Assembly (NCBI RefSeq): GCF_000237925.1
Contig: NC_031499.1
Coordinates: 6,392,195 to 6,456,194 of the forward strand
Direction of reading: 5' to 3'
Length of the DNA stretch: 64,000 bases
Source of the DNA: Schistosoma mansoni
Lineage: Eukaryota > Platyhelminthes > Trematoda > Strigeidida > Schistosomatidae
A model generated the notes under the pieces. That model worked only from the letters and a program-made list of their open reading frames with translations. It searched no databases and had not been told where the DNA came from. The position numbers and the translations under genes were made by a program. Below are positions 1 to 10,777 of the stretch, one piece after another. Numbering within the stretch: position 1 is the stretch's first letter; each line of letters starts with the position of its first letter.

Positions 1-811
1 AGACTATTGAATTTTCTGCGAGTTTATTGAAGTGCTCTAATCATGACCAGATGAATTTAGTTCATCTTCAAAGAAGCTAAATCAAATGGTTAGACCCGTC
101 ATTATTCATTTACTTTCTACTCTGTTAGTGAAATAACTCTCCTTTACACAAATCGGACGCTAATTTACTTTAGACGAATATCTATTCTAGATACTCTCCT
201 AGTGTCCGTTCTACAGGACATCAACATAATTCAGATCAGGAACACGTGGTTGGCCCGACTAAAACGTGAGCATATTCCTATGCTAAGAAACGACAACAAA
301 TCAGAATAATAATAAGGGTAGAAAAATATATAACTCAACTAATACTTGTCTGACTAGGCAAATAACCAATCATTATTTTCCTCGCCTTCACATCAGTTAG
401 CCAATAATTAAGTAAAAATGGTCACTTATCTGATCCAATCGTTATTAGACAGTGCTATTTGCACATTATCATTTGGAGATTCTCTTTACTTTTAGTCATT
501 CAATAGAACATCCATTCTTCTCCAGAGATGCTTATATACCAAATGAGGTTATCTACTTCGGTGGTAGCGTAAAAAAGAAAAATATGTCTATTGAACATCC
601 GTGTAGAATTATACTCATCGCTTTCCAGTTGTCAAAATAGTTTAGAAAGTGACTATCTCTTGCTTATCGATCTAGCAGGTATCTTTTAATCGTCCGATAT
701 CTGACTCCATTTAGATCGTATAAACGATTGTTATTAAAATATACACATCGTCGATCCCTGTATATTATTATCACCTTAACTCGCGTTAGTGAATGACGGA
801 GTTTTATTAAT
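1..811. other. Left-edge stretch without recognised gene
   Basis: AT-rich sequence with only short chance reading frames. I see no exon of the downstream + strand gene here and no clear repeat until family A begins near 812. Confidence 0.4.
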
Positions 812-1336
812 ATTTTATTTATTCAAACACATAAATATTGGTACAATGAAGCACCAGGTAAATATGCGCCTCACAAATCTCATTTGATTTATGTAAGGGC
901 TGTGATACTGCCCAGGTGCCCAGACTGAAGCAGGTGGTTTTCTCAGGGGGCCACACCCCGAGTCCTTGACCTGAAGGTCTAGTCCACAAGGCAGTGGAGC
1001 ATCGTAAGGAGATGCAGTGTCATAGTTAACCGGTGACCAACGATTGGTTCATACACCATTTGTTCCCTCAGGATACTGGAGTCCATGTGCACCATTGGTT
1101 TGGAATGAGGGTTTTCCAACTCCCCCTAGGTGAACTTTCCGTGTCCACCAACCCGGTTAAAGCGCCGGACATTCGCTTTTCGTCCTCTCAATTTCGTAGA
1201 CAACAGTAATGCCACGAGAAGGCAGTGAGTAGAACTTCCCTGTCAGAGGCTATATATTCGCGTGGCCATATGAGAGCATTTGGAGAGGGAGAGCTGACTC
1301 TTGCCACTCTCGGCCGTACCAGGGCATTTGGGAGCT
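812..1336 (-). repeat. Interspersed repeat family A, near full length
   Basis: A roughly 520-bp repeat that recurs at 51080, 56103, 31475, 63748 and, more diverged, near 3330 and 16333. On the + strand this copy starts with TTTATT repeats and AAACACATAAATATTGGTAC and ends near GGGCATTTGGGAG. Because the AT-rich run would be the 3' tail of a retroposed copy, I place its sense on the minus strand. A palindromic ACAAATC...GATTTGT hairpin lies about 60 nt from the tail. No protein is recognisable. It could be a SINE-like element or the untranslated 3' part of a LINE. Confidence 0.75.
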
Positions 1337-1452
1337 AACTAAGTCAGATACGAGAATGAAGTTTGAATGTGTATATTTCATACAATCGTTGATCTAAACA
1401 GACAATCAGAGGGATGGAGCAAAAGAAGCGAAAAGGAGAGAGAAGCGGAACG

Positions 1453-1707
1453 TCCAGACCACTGAGACGGCATCCAACGGTGTTAATGTCTAACTTTAAC
1501 CAATCCACGAAATCGCTCAACCATTTCTCATTGTCTGAGGTATATACCTGTCTCTATCTGACACACAGAAGCCTTGATCAGTGGAGATAATTCGTGTAAG
1601 GTAGAGATATGTATCTACCTCAGACAATCGAAGATGATTGCGCGATTTTGTAGATTGGTTGAAGTTAGACATTAACACCGTTGGATGCCGGCTCAGTGGT
1701 CTGGAGG
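1453..1707. repeat. Foldback (inverted-repeat) SINE head
   Basis: The left arm (about 1453-1560) is the reverse complement of the right arm (about 1600-1707), with a loop of some 40 nt. The arms include the tRNA-like head of the SINE that continues on the right (TTAGACATTAACACC on one side, GGTGTTAATGTCTAA on the other) and an outer pair built on TGTCTGAGGTA and TACCTCAGACA. The RNA would form a stem of roughly 100 bp with some mismatches. Confidence 0.75.
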
Positions 1708-1860
1708 TTAAGAGTTCGTGCGCGAGACCGAAGGTTCTGGATTTGAATCCTGCGAGAGGTGTCGTGGGTGAACACTCCTGAGGAGTCCCATATTTAGACG
1801 AGACGGCCATCCAGTGTTGTCAGGTTCTCAATGGTTGTCTAACATCAATCGATTCATGAT
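1638..1860 (+). mobile_element. tRNA-headed SINE, CTGAGGA hammerhead lineage (decayed ribozyme)
   Basis: The head has tRNA-like promoter blocks: GGCTCAGTGGT resembles an A box and GGATTTGAATCC a B box. About 40 nt further on is a hammerhead-like segment, CTGAGGAGTCC at about 1778-1788, followed by CGAGA where an active ribozyme needs CGAAA. The ribozyme core is therefore probably dead. Sister copies lie at 37468 and 60625. The sequence continues without a break into the 1-kb repeat. Confidence 0.7.
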
Positions 1861-2653
1861 CTCAATCAAAAACTTAACAATCTCTACAACTCCATACTGA
1901 TAACCACAATCTTAATTAAACTAAGTTAGACTACTCTTTGTCTAGCTTTAGACCTGCGTCATCAAGTTCTGATTCCAATTAGATCGTATGAATGATTGTT
2001 GTCAACATATACATCCTGTCTATCCATGATGTAATATATGACTTTGTCCGCGTTGGTGAATAACGGAGTTAAATAAGTCAAACACGAGAATGAATTGAGG
2101 ATACGTATATTTTGTACACTCATTTATCTGGACAGGAAATCAGAGGGATGAAGCGAATAGAAGAGAGCGAAGCAAAAACGACACGTCTTGGAGATGGCGG
2201 GTAAGCCAACTCAATTTAACCAAACGTTAATCAATATTTATAGACAGTTAAAAATAAGTTACAGACATGTGATGGATCGGAAAAGAAATGTACACACACA
2301 AACGCTCATATAAAAACAGTCAGGGTTGATAAGTGAATAATCAACGAGGTCAAAATGTGACTCATGATGGATAGGTAAATTGGCTTGTTCAGAAGCTAGA
2401 GTAAGGTATATGGGCTTAACTTATCAACCGACACTACAAACCGTGAGATTAAAATTACCTTATAGCTTACTTTGTAAGAAGTAATTCCTTTTCCTTGTAT
2501 CATATCCTTATATGCAATCTTTCTTTTATATATTACTACCATTGAAGTGACCACTTCCATGCCCTTGGTGTTCATCTGGTTTTGCTAATGTGGTATGGCA
2601 ACTTGGACCGATGCATATGTGTGCCTTGTCCTACGTTGTGACTGACCGACTGA
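1638..2653 (+). repeat. 1-kb repeat R1, copy 1 (SINE + middle + LINE tail)
   Basis: This stretch matches 37468-38450 closely along its length. It consists of a hammerhead SINE, then about 570 bp of non-coding middle, then the LINE 3' tail that begins near 2435 (CCGTGAGATTAAAATT) and ends with TACGTTGTGACTGACCGACTGAC. The same composite at two sites, in the same order and orientation, shows that it moved or was duplicated as one unit. No protein is visible in it. Confidence 0.75.
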
Positions 2654-2887
2654 CTTAATTAGATCAAATTAGTTTGATTATGGAAGTCATGTTAGAGCAG
2701 AATTTCAAATGGACCATATAATAGTTAAGAATCAATATTAGCAAGCTCAAGAAAACTGGTTTGTTGAAGTCACATTCTTTATTTTACCTTTTACTGGATA
2801 TTTTGTTGCCAATTTTTTGTGGAAAAGCTGGTTATTTTCTAGAACTAGTACATCTCATGTGATTGTTGTGATTGTTTTCTTGTCTAG

Positions 2888-3021
2888 AGTCGATTTTATG
2901 ATTCAAGAAGCTTCTAAACTTGAAGTTTCTGGCATTTCACAATTGTATAATTGTGTTCGACAACGTATGATGGATGTTGGTTTACTAGAGGACAATCGAA
3001 ATCTTAGAAATTCCATTGATG
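2888..3021 (+). CDS. Unrecognised gene, exon A
   Basis: The acceptor TTCTTGTCTAG precedes it. It reads VDFMIQEASKLEV and onward without stops for 134 nt. The exon starts needing two upstream bases and ends one base into a codon at a GC donor (GCAAGT). Confidence 0.6.
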
Positions 3022-6000
3022 GCAAGTTTACAAATTATAATCATAACATTTTAAAATGCGATTTTAACTTTAAAAAGGTCGTGTGTGACCGGTCCCGAGC
3101 AGCTGTCCCTTGGGCACTACGGTCACGCTCTCGGGTCACTCAGACCAACTTTAATCCAATTTAATTTCCAGGTACCTCTAGACAAACCCTTCAACTATGT
3201 GGGCAACTGGGAAGTGATAACCACCCTCATACCTCTAACAACATTCAATACCACTGTATTTATAATCATTTTCCCTCTCCGGTTCCTACTGCTCCTCCTT
3301 CCTCAACTATCAACTCTAAACGCGTATACAGCCACTTCAACGGAAGTCCTACTCACTATCATCTCTCGTCGGTATTTTCACGAAATTGACAGGACAAAAT
3401 GCAAATGACTGGAGCTTGAACCGAGTTGGTGGATATAGAGGATCCAGCATACGGAGTTGGAAAACCATAATTTCAAACCAATGGTACACATAGGCTCCAG
3501 GATCTTGAGGAAATAAAAGGCGTATGAACCTATTGTTGGTCACTGACTACCATGAGACTGCATCTCCTAACGTTGCTCCACTACCTTGTGGATTAGACCT
3601 TTAGGTCGAAGGCTCGAGGAGTGGCACCAATGAGAAAACTACCTGCTTCGGTTTCGGCGTCCGGGCAGTATTCGAGCCCCTACACAAAACGAATGATGCA
3701 GTGTGGCATATATATCTTTGGTGCCTTGTTGTACCAATGTTTATGTGTTTAAATAATTATATGAAAAATAATAACTTCTGTAACTGAAAGAATCCTTGCT
3801 GATTGTATTTGGCTTAACTGAACCACTTTCCCCAGCATATACCACTCTCGTTCGCTAATTTCTATTTATTTACTCTATTTTTCATTGATTATGGCTTTCT
3901 TCACCTCTTCACAATCACATCTTATTGTGTGGCTTTTATATATTTTGGTGCTCATTTGTGTCAATATTCATGTTATCGAATAGTGAATATTGCTTGTCAT
4001 TGATAAATGTACCGAAAAGTACATTCTTCTAATTGAGGCCATATAAAGAAGTCCTACTCATTAGTTTTAAAAGTGGAAGAGCGAAAATGTAACAGCCGGG
4101 GTTTAAATGTGGTTGACAGGCATGGAACCTCCGCCTAGGGAAACTGGGAAACCCTTATTCTTAACGGTTGGTATGTATTTTCTTCAGGGTCCTAAGGGAA
4201 GAAGTGGAGTGTTGAATGATTATCTAAAATCAGCCACAATGGGATGAGCTTTCTTGACCTTGATCGTCTGTCTTGTAGATTAAACCTTGAGGTCAAGGGC
4301 TTGGCCATTGGCCTTCTAAAATTCTATCTGTCTTGGTTGGGTGATCAAGAAGTCATCCAGCCCACACACAAAATATACAAATCAATCCAATCATCCCAAC
4401 TTATTATGCTGATTTGAATAGTGAAAACACTTATAATATCCATAAAAAGAATATTTCATCTCTTCGTAAATTTTGATTACTGACTGTGTTGTAATCCATG
4501 TAAATGTGTGTCGCTAACAAATTTCTTGAGGGACCTGAAAACGAAGTTGGATTAATGTTGATCTTAGCAACCTGGGAGCGTGACCACAGAGTACGACGGA
4601 CAAGTGCTTGAGGCCGGTCGCGCACGACCTTTTTAAGAGAGGTTTTTGACGTGTAAGCTCCGTTCTTCAAAGAGCTTTACCACCGAAGACGGAAATCCGA
4701 GAGGTAAGGTGAGGTGTGACATTTTTAGGGTCGACCTTTTTTAACATCTTTCCTTGTGAGAAGGCAGCATCGCTGCAGATGCTGATTGTTCGAGGAAAAC
4801 ACATTACTGCTGTCACACCTCTCTACAGTCAACAGTACAACTTCGCCCTCAGACCTTGAGATGCTGCTTTTAGTCTTATCGTTCTCCAATCGACCTTCCT
4901 GGCATGGTAGAACCTACAGGAACATATGTTCCGGCCAATAAAGCTCGTTTGGTTCATCGCAATAGGCAAGTCCGACCACCACGTCAAGTTAGCAGCTGCG
5001 GTCGGGATCCCAACGTATTTATTATCTTCAGTTAATCTCTAGTTGATAGATTTTGTTGTTTGCATAATATTAATGTGGTTAATTTGTACTTTTAAACAAA
5101 AATTAATCAGCTCCATGGTTAGATGATGAGGCTATACAATTAAAATTATGCTATCAAGAAGCTGTCTCTCTTTGGACAACATGGCCAACATCTGCTTGTG
5201 CTGAACGAATTAAATCAATTCGTCAACAATTAAATACAAAATTACTTGATTTACGTCAAAAATGGGAAGAGAAAATCAATAATTGTCGTACAATGGATAG
5301 TAGAAATGCTGAAAAAGTTTTAAAATTAAATGCAGCACAATACAAAGAATTATTATTGTTTGCATGTAAGTAATCATTGATCAAATGTGTGTTTATTGTT
5401 CAATTTAGTTTGTGTTTATTTTCCAAAAAAAGCTGTTTACAGATCAGTTATCATCGGTCTATCAATGCAGGGACGAGTATACTGCGCAGCAGTTCGCTCT
5501 GTTCTACTTTACGGCTGTGAAGCATGGCCATTAAGAGTAGAAAATACTCGTGAGTTACTAGTATTTGACCACAAATGTCTTAGAAATATTGCTCGCATCT
5601 GATGGGATCATCGGGTAAGTAATAGTGAGAGTAGACACAAGGCATTAGGGAATGATGGCAAATCAGTTGATGAGGTTGTTAATCTTCATCAACTGAGATG
5701 GTTGGGCCACGTGTTACGTATGCCTGAACACCGATTACCATGACGCGCAATGCTGACTAGTATTGGGGATGGTTGGAAGAGAGTTAGGTGTGGCCAAAAA
5801 ACCTGGCATCAGAGCATGAAGTCACTAACTTCTAGTCTGAGCCATGTTGGTAGATGCAGACTACTTGGTTGGGGTCCGCGTGACTATCGTAACCAATGGT
5901 TGGAGACTCTAGGTGACATGGCTCAGAATCTATCACAATGGCGTAGGTGTATACACTCATTATCTTCCCCTAAACCGTGAGATTAAAATTGCTTCATAAC

Positions 6001-7781
6001 TTTCTTCCTTCCTATACTATATCCTTATATACAACCTTTCTTTTATATACTACCACCACTAAATTAACTATTTCTATGAATCCGGTGTTGATCTTGTTGT
6101 GCTAATGAGTGTGGTATGGCAACTTGGACTGATGCATATGTGTGCCTCGTCCTACGTTGTAGCTGACTGACTGGTTTGATAATATTAATTGCGGCCAATG
6201 GTCTTACTTGTTCTGTCGAGTGTTAATACATTAGTAATGTTGGTATTCAGTTAGACAATAGTAGTAAATTCGTGGAAGTTTTCCGTATGTTATTAATGAA
6301 AGCGCATTTAATCTTACGATTATACAAATTGCGTGCTCCAGGTGTACAACATATGTGTTGTGGGCTACTTATATCGACATAAGTAGTGTATGTGATGAAT
6401 CAGGAATAGAATGTCTGACAGCAGAAGATCGAGAAGATGGAGAAGGGAAGAACGGAAAGAGAAAGCAATTAGTATGGGAATGCAGGGACAATGAAGTCCG
6501 AGACAATTAATGAACATTTTGCAAATGAAGTACTAGAGTATGGTTTTTCTATTTTACCAAGTAACTCTGTGATTTTGTACTAAATACATAATAGGTTGTC
6601 TAGACCTGTGTTCTCCTTCACTACACATACGTTTAAAATATATAATTTTCAACCTGAAAAGTGTTGATTGTTTACGAAATACTCGCTTGTCAATGTTATA
6701 AATAATAATCGACTATGACTTTTATTGACCAAGGAACGAGTCTTCAGCTGTCTGCAATATCACACTTAGTCGTCTTATTTAGGCCGCCAAGCTCCGTCGG
6801 CATTGTGTGGTCCTCAAGGCACATCGGGATAATGTTTCACTTCAAAAAATGTAAAGGTATGATAATGTTTACATAAATGTCGGCAAGATTTTGTTTGTTG
6901 TAATGATCTGGTGTATTACTGTTTATGCCAATCAGCAGTATATATCAACTACCGTTACTATTAAAGCGTTTTGTGATGCTTTCCATCTATCTCAGAAAGC
7001 TCTACAACTCGAAAGTGAAATCCCATAGAACATTAATTTGCAGTAAAACACTATAATTTGTCGGCTCATAGTATCGCCCAAGCATCTTTCACTACCATCT
7101 TACATCCGAAATACGGAAATGACACTGTGGTATAAACTTTAACCGCTACCTAAAGGTTCTGAGTTAGATCTCTGGCGTGTTTTAAGGTGCCCGCTATGAA
7201 AAAGTCTTGTACTAAGAATAAAGAGCTGTCTAATACTTCCTGCTTTTCGTCGGCCATCTATTTGATATTTGCTTGTGATATAAATTATGAAACTCAATAA
7301 TTTCCACGAACCCCCCCCCCAATAAGCTGTCGATATATCTAGTCAGTGAATTAATAATCAAGCATTTTGTGGTCTTGACTGCATAATTTATTTATTGATG
7401 TAGTTACTTTATTTGTTCAACCTTTTTTCTTCTTGTTCCGTATTAATGTTTTTGTATCATTGGTTCATTCCAGCTGGTCACGAACAACAACACCAACAAA
7501 ATAATGATCCACCATATTGTTCAATGCCTGCTTCCTCTTCTTCAAACAAAAGATCCCAACATAATTATCATCCATATGATTTGAATCGAAATCACCATTA
7601 TCATCATCATCGTCAACGTCATCATCATTATCAAGATTCGTTAAATATTCCACGGACTATGATGAAACAATCTGATTGTCAACCATTTAGTTATTATATT
7701 CCAAATGATATCAATATGACACCTCAAGATAATCGACGTATTCATGGGATAGAATATCAAAATTATTTCCATCAATCATAA
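2888..7781 (+). CDS. Unrecognised protein gene, last three coding exons (5' part outside window)
   Basis: Exons 2888-3021, 5111-5365 and 7474-7781 join in one frame with matching phases and end at a TAA stop. The visible protein is about 231 residues. The first part is mixed helical sequence; the second is charged and probably helical with several Trp (WLDDE, SLWTTWP, QKWEEK); the last exon is low-complexity, rich in His, Gln, Asn and Ser (HHYHHHRQRHHHY). I recognise no family or catalytic motif. The first intron needs a GC donor (GATG^GCAAGT) with a normal AG acceptor; no GT donor nearby keeps the frame. The gene converges on Acinus. ATTAAA at 7810-7815 may be its poly(A) signal. No upstream exon was found between 1 and 2887, so the 5' end is probably off the left edge. 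Confidence 0.7.
3068..3245 (+). repeat. Repeat family D fragment
   Basis: AAGGTCGTGTGTGACCGGTCC and the following GGGCAACTGGGAAGTGATAAC block recur, reversed, at 4497-4640 and 40560-40690, and in part forward at 50270-50400. It is non-coding and just downstream of exon A of the + strand gene. Confidence 0.5.
3330..3765 (+). repeat. Family A repeat, diverged copy
   Basis: It carries family A landmarks in the sense orientation: CTCCAGGATCTTGAGG, CTCCACTACCTTGTGGATTAGACC, then GCATATATATCTTTGGTGCC and TGTTTAAATAAT at the tail. It is clearly more diverged than the copies at 31475 and 56103. It lies in the GC-AG intron. A still more decayed relative is at about 4080-4370. Confidence 0.55.
4497..4640 (-). 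repeat. Repeat family D fragment, inverted
   Basis: Reverse complement of the block at 3068; it shares TTTCTTGAGGGACCTGAAAA with the copy near 40620. With the 3068 copy it forms an inverted pair inside one intron. Confidence 0.45.
5111..5365 (+). CDS. Unrecognised gene, exon B
   Basis: Acceptor TTAATCAG, donor GTAAGT. It starts with two bases of a split codon (so the preceding exon must end in phase 1) and encodes a charged, probably helical stretch with PWLDDEAIQLKLCYQEA and LLDLRQKWEEKINN. No homologue recognised. Confidence 0.75.
5430..6178 (+). mobile_element. LINE 3' fragment L1 (C-terminal RT tail), left inverted arm
   Basis: Encodes the C-terminal tail common in schistosome non-LTR retrotransposons (LLYGCEAW, VFDHKCLRNIAR, RWLGHVLRMPEHRLP, GDGWKRVR, GWGPRDYRNQWLETLGDMAQ), then a 3' UTR ending in GGTATGGCAACTTGG...TACGTTGTAGCTGACTGACTGG. 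It lacks the endonuclease and the RT core, as expected for a 5'-truncated LINE, and has a stop after the CLRNIAR block. It lies in the last intron of the + strand gene. A near-identical copy sits inverted at 7961-8680. Confidence 0.85.
6355..6640 (+). repeat. Repeat family C (5' hairpin repeat)
   Basis: About 285 bp shared with 38800-39075 and 63215-63520. It opens with a short hairpin (CTACTTATATCGACATAAGTAG-like), has a purine-rich middle (GCAGAAGATCGAGAAGATGG) and ends near TTCTCCTTCACTACAC. Non-coding; family not recognised. Confidence 0.6.
6645..7470. other. Last intron remainder of the + strand gene
   Basis: Unique-looking AT-rich intron sequence with a C10 run near 7311. I see no exon or recognisable repeat. 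Confidence 0.4.
7474..7781 (+). CDS. Unrecognised gene, terminal exon C
   Basis: Acceptor TTCATTCCAG; two bases complete a split codon, then about 100 residues to TAA. Composition is dominated by H, Q, N, S and Y with CAT/CAC-rich runs, and the C-terminus is YQNYFHQS. A (TA)n microsatellite follows at 7788-7811. The exon sits in the loop between the LINE arms 5430-6178 and 7961-8680. Confidence 0.75.
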
Positions 7782-7960
7782 TACTGTTTATATATATATA
7801 TATATATATATTAAATACCGCTGTAAATAGTTTATTCCCTATTTCATAGTTTTGTTATATATTTTTCTTCTCCTTATTACTATTATTATCATTATTATTA
7901 CTTGCTTTCCGTTATGTGATTGTTGCTTTATCGACAAGTAGTAATTGGGGAGACAAACGT

Positions 7961-8680
7961 CAGTCAGTTAGTCAGTCACAACGTAGGACCAGGCACACAT
8001 ATGCATCAGTCCAAGTTGCCATACCACACTCATTAACACAACAAGATGAGCACCGAATTCATAGAAGTAGTTAATTTAGTGGTGGTAGTATATAAAAGAA
8101 AGGTTGTATATAAGGATATAGTATAGGAAGGAAGAAAGTTATGAAGCAATTTTAATCTCACGGTTTAGGGGAAGATAATGAGTGTATACACCTACGCCAT
8201 TGTGATAGATTCTGAGCCATGTCACCTAGAGTCTCCAACCATTGGTTACGATAGTCACGCGGACCCCAACCAAGTAGTCTGCATCTACCAACATGGCTCA
8301 GACTAGAAGTTAGTGACTTCATGCTCTGATGCCAGGTTTTTTGGCCACACCTAACTCTCTTCCAACCATCCCCAATACTAGTCAGCATTGCGCGTCATGG
8401 TAATCGGTGTTCAGGCATACGTAACACGTGGCCCAACCATCTCAGTTGATGAAGATTAACAACCTCATCAACTGATTTGCCATCATTCCCTAATGCCTTG
8501 TGTCTACTCTCACTATTACTTACCCGATGATCCCATCAGATGCGAGCAATATTTCTAAGACATTTGTGGTCAAATACTAGAAACTTACGAGTATCTTCTA
8601 CTATTAATGGTCACGTTTCGCAGCCGTAAAGTAAGACAGAACGAGTTGTTGTGCAGTATACTCGTAATAAGCTTGATAAA
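7961..8680 (-). mobile_element. LINE 3' fragment L1, right inverted arm
   Basis: Minus-strand copy of the fragment at 5430-6178. The stretch from the CLRNIAR block through the whole 3' UTR is nearly identical, including the same 76-residue reading frame and the same stop codon after CLRNIAR. The part further 5' (LLYGCE region) differs much more. It lies 180 bp beyond the stop codon of the + strand gene. Confidence 0.85.
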
Positions 8681-8929
8681 ATATTACATAAACAAATAGA
8701 TACTCTTAATTAATTTAAACATTATATTAACTATACGGAAAGCATATTGATAGTTTTTTGTATAATCAATAGAACAATCATTATTAGAATTTTCTCTCTG
8801 TCGAAATGCAAAATGTTGCTTCAGGATTGGGTTGCATCGGCACTTGAACTAATAATGCCACAGGTGCATCCACTCTTTGTGTCCTCCCAAATTCTAATCT
8901 TCTAAATTCTTCATGTCGCTTTATTTTTT

Positions 8930-9350
8930 CTCTAATTTCTAGTCGGCACTCCGGTAGCGGCACCATTATATGCAAACATGGCATAAAGTCTTCTACATAA
9001 GTAGCGTCGTTTTAGAACCTTCTGAATGGCAGAGTATCCTCTAACGATCCAATACTCTTCACGAATACCACTTAAAGTTTGAATAACTCCGACGTGCATG
9101 TCGATCAAATGATGATGCATTATAATCATATCTGTGACAAAGTGATTATAAGGAAGAATAATCGGATGTTTGGTTTCAAAGGGTAAACGCGATAATTGCA
9201 GACGTCCTCCCACTCGGATCTTGCCTTATAGCATAAAGGAGTTGAGATTTCTTATCGAACTTTGACGAATTAAATTTTTTCTCTTGCTATCTCGTTCATT
9301 CTTTCTTGACCTTCCTGTTGCCTAGAAGCGTTGTCACTGAGCGTTAACGG
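8930..9350 (-). mobile_element. BEL/Pao LTR element fossil, integrase zinc-binding region
   Basis: The minus strand keeps an integrase N-terminal segment typical of BEL/Pao (Saci-1-like) elements: IRVGGRLQLSRLPFETKHP, HFVTDMIIMHHH, HVGVIQTLSGIREEYWIV. Only this fragment is present; no LTR, reverse transcriptase or catalytic integrase core was seen. It is broken and old. A sister fragment in the same orientation lies at 12578-13200. Confidence 0.7.
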
Positions 9351-9412
9351 TGCTAATGTGGTAATGGCAACTCGAACTGATGTACGTACGTACAAATTTC
9401 TACGTTGTATAC
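9351..9412 (+). repeat. LINE 3'-tail module (ACGTACGT variant)
   Basis: Isolated tail TGGCAACTCGAACTGATG, ACGTACGTAC, CTACGTTGT, with no LINE body before it. It directly abuts the end of the BEL/Pao fossil. Confidence 0.5.
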
Positions 9413-10770
9413 CTCACCCTCCACATATTGGTTGTCTATATATCTGTAGTGTAGTCTTGGTTTATTTGTGATTCTGTCATATTTCAATTATTTGGCATTC
9501 TGGCTCTCGTTTTCATCTGTCTGATATTCGGAATTATCTAATGAGTCATTAATAATAAGGAATCGTTAGAATTAAAATTAAAACTTTTTATCTGAAGTTC
9601 GAAAATAAGATCAATTAAATTGGAATCGTCTACGCAATTAATCTTTACTTGGTCAACATGTCTGATAAGAACTGAATGGTCATTCAAGCCAAAAATCCTT
9701 TCCATCCAACTACTTATTCTGCGAATGACAATTTCCGTAGATGTTTGCTAGTTATTCCCTCGGTAAAACGACGTCTATTGATATTTATGCTATACTTAAA
9801 GTCAATTGTCTGTTTAACAGTCACATTCGCTAGGCAGTCGTTCAAAATATGAATAGCTTGATCAAATATCTGCGTGTAATGTGCTTCTTAGTGATTAATT
9901 CATAATCTGTCAGTTCAAAATCCCATTTCTGAACCATGGAAGCAGACGATTAATGTAGTAGCTTAGTTGGGTGGTAAATAAGCTTTAACGCGTGGTCTTC
10001 AGTTACAAAATGCAAATTTAATACCACTGATAATAATACTAGTTTGAGATTTTTCTAGATAGTCTCATCGCGCTGTAGTAATATGCATGTGTGTCAGGTT
10101 CTATTTCGCTGATGGGTATCCACCTCATGAATGTGTTTTCGTTGGTAATAAACATCAACTTTTAGTCTTTCTCATTATCATTCGTAGTACATTATTTTGT
10201 TCTCTTTTGCTATTCATCTGGTTATTTTTGATCTTACCATACCAACGTTGTATGGTAATGCATGTATGTGCTAGGCTCCACGTTGTCTATGACTAATTCA
10301 CTGAGAATATAAGCTATTGAATCAGCACTAATTTATTAAGCATGATTAGTTTAGGCATATTTTCTAGAAAAAAAGGATTTTTAGATCTTATCGCTAATGT
10401 TCAACTATATTTTAGGGTTTGAAAAGAAGCAATTGGAGACAAGGATACTGTCGATAAACCTAATGTGATACTCATTCAGTTTAACATTTCTTTCGAATCA
10501 GTTATTGATTAGTTACTCCAGTATGACTTTCCAATGTGCTATGGCAATTATCCGTTAAAAATCATGAAGCTGAGTTAACTAAACGAGGTCACAATTCTGA
10601 AAATGCAATACATAACATAACAATAAGATAGCACTTGTTCTAGCAGAAGACAAAAGTCATTTTGTTCGACCAAGTCACTTTTTTGGTTTGATCGGTTCGT
10701 ATAAACCGTTTGACATGATGCTAGTTCGCTTTGTTGTTCAGTCATATTGCTGAATTAACAACAAATTAAT
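9413..10770. other. Intergenic stretch, nothing recognised
   Basis: AT-rich. The short reading frame at 10087-10296 has no recognisable motif and no splice support. Confidence 0.4.
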
Positions 10771-10777
10771 GTACGTT

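Noticed and set aside
3075-3085. AAAAAG^GTCGTG as donor of exon A in the + strand gene
   Set aside because: Its phase does not fit exon B, and the sequence is already inside repeat family D.
7788-7811. (TA)n tract as a regulatory element
   Set aside because: An ordinary microsatellite downstream of a stop codon in an AT-rich genome.
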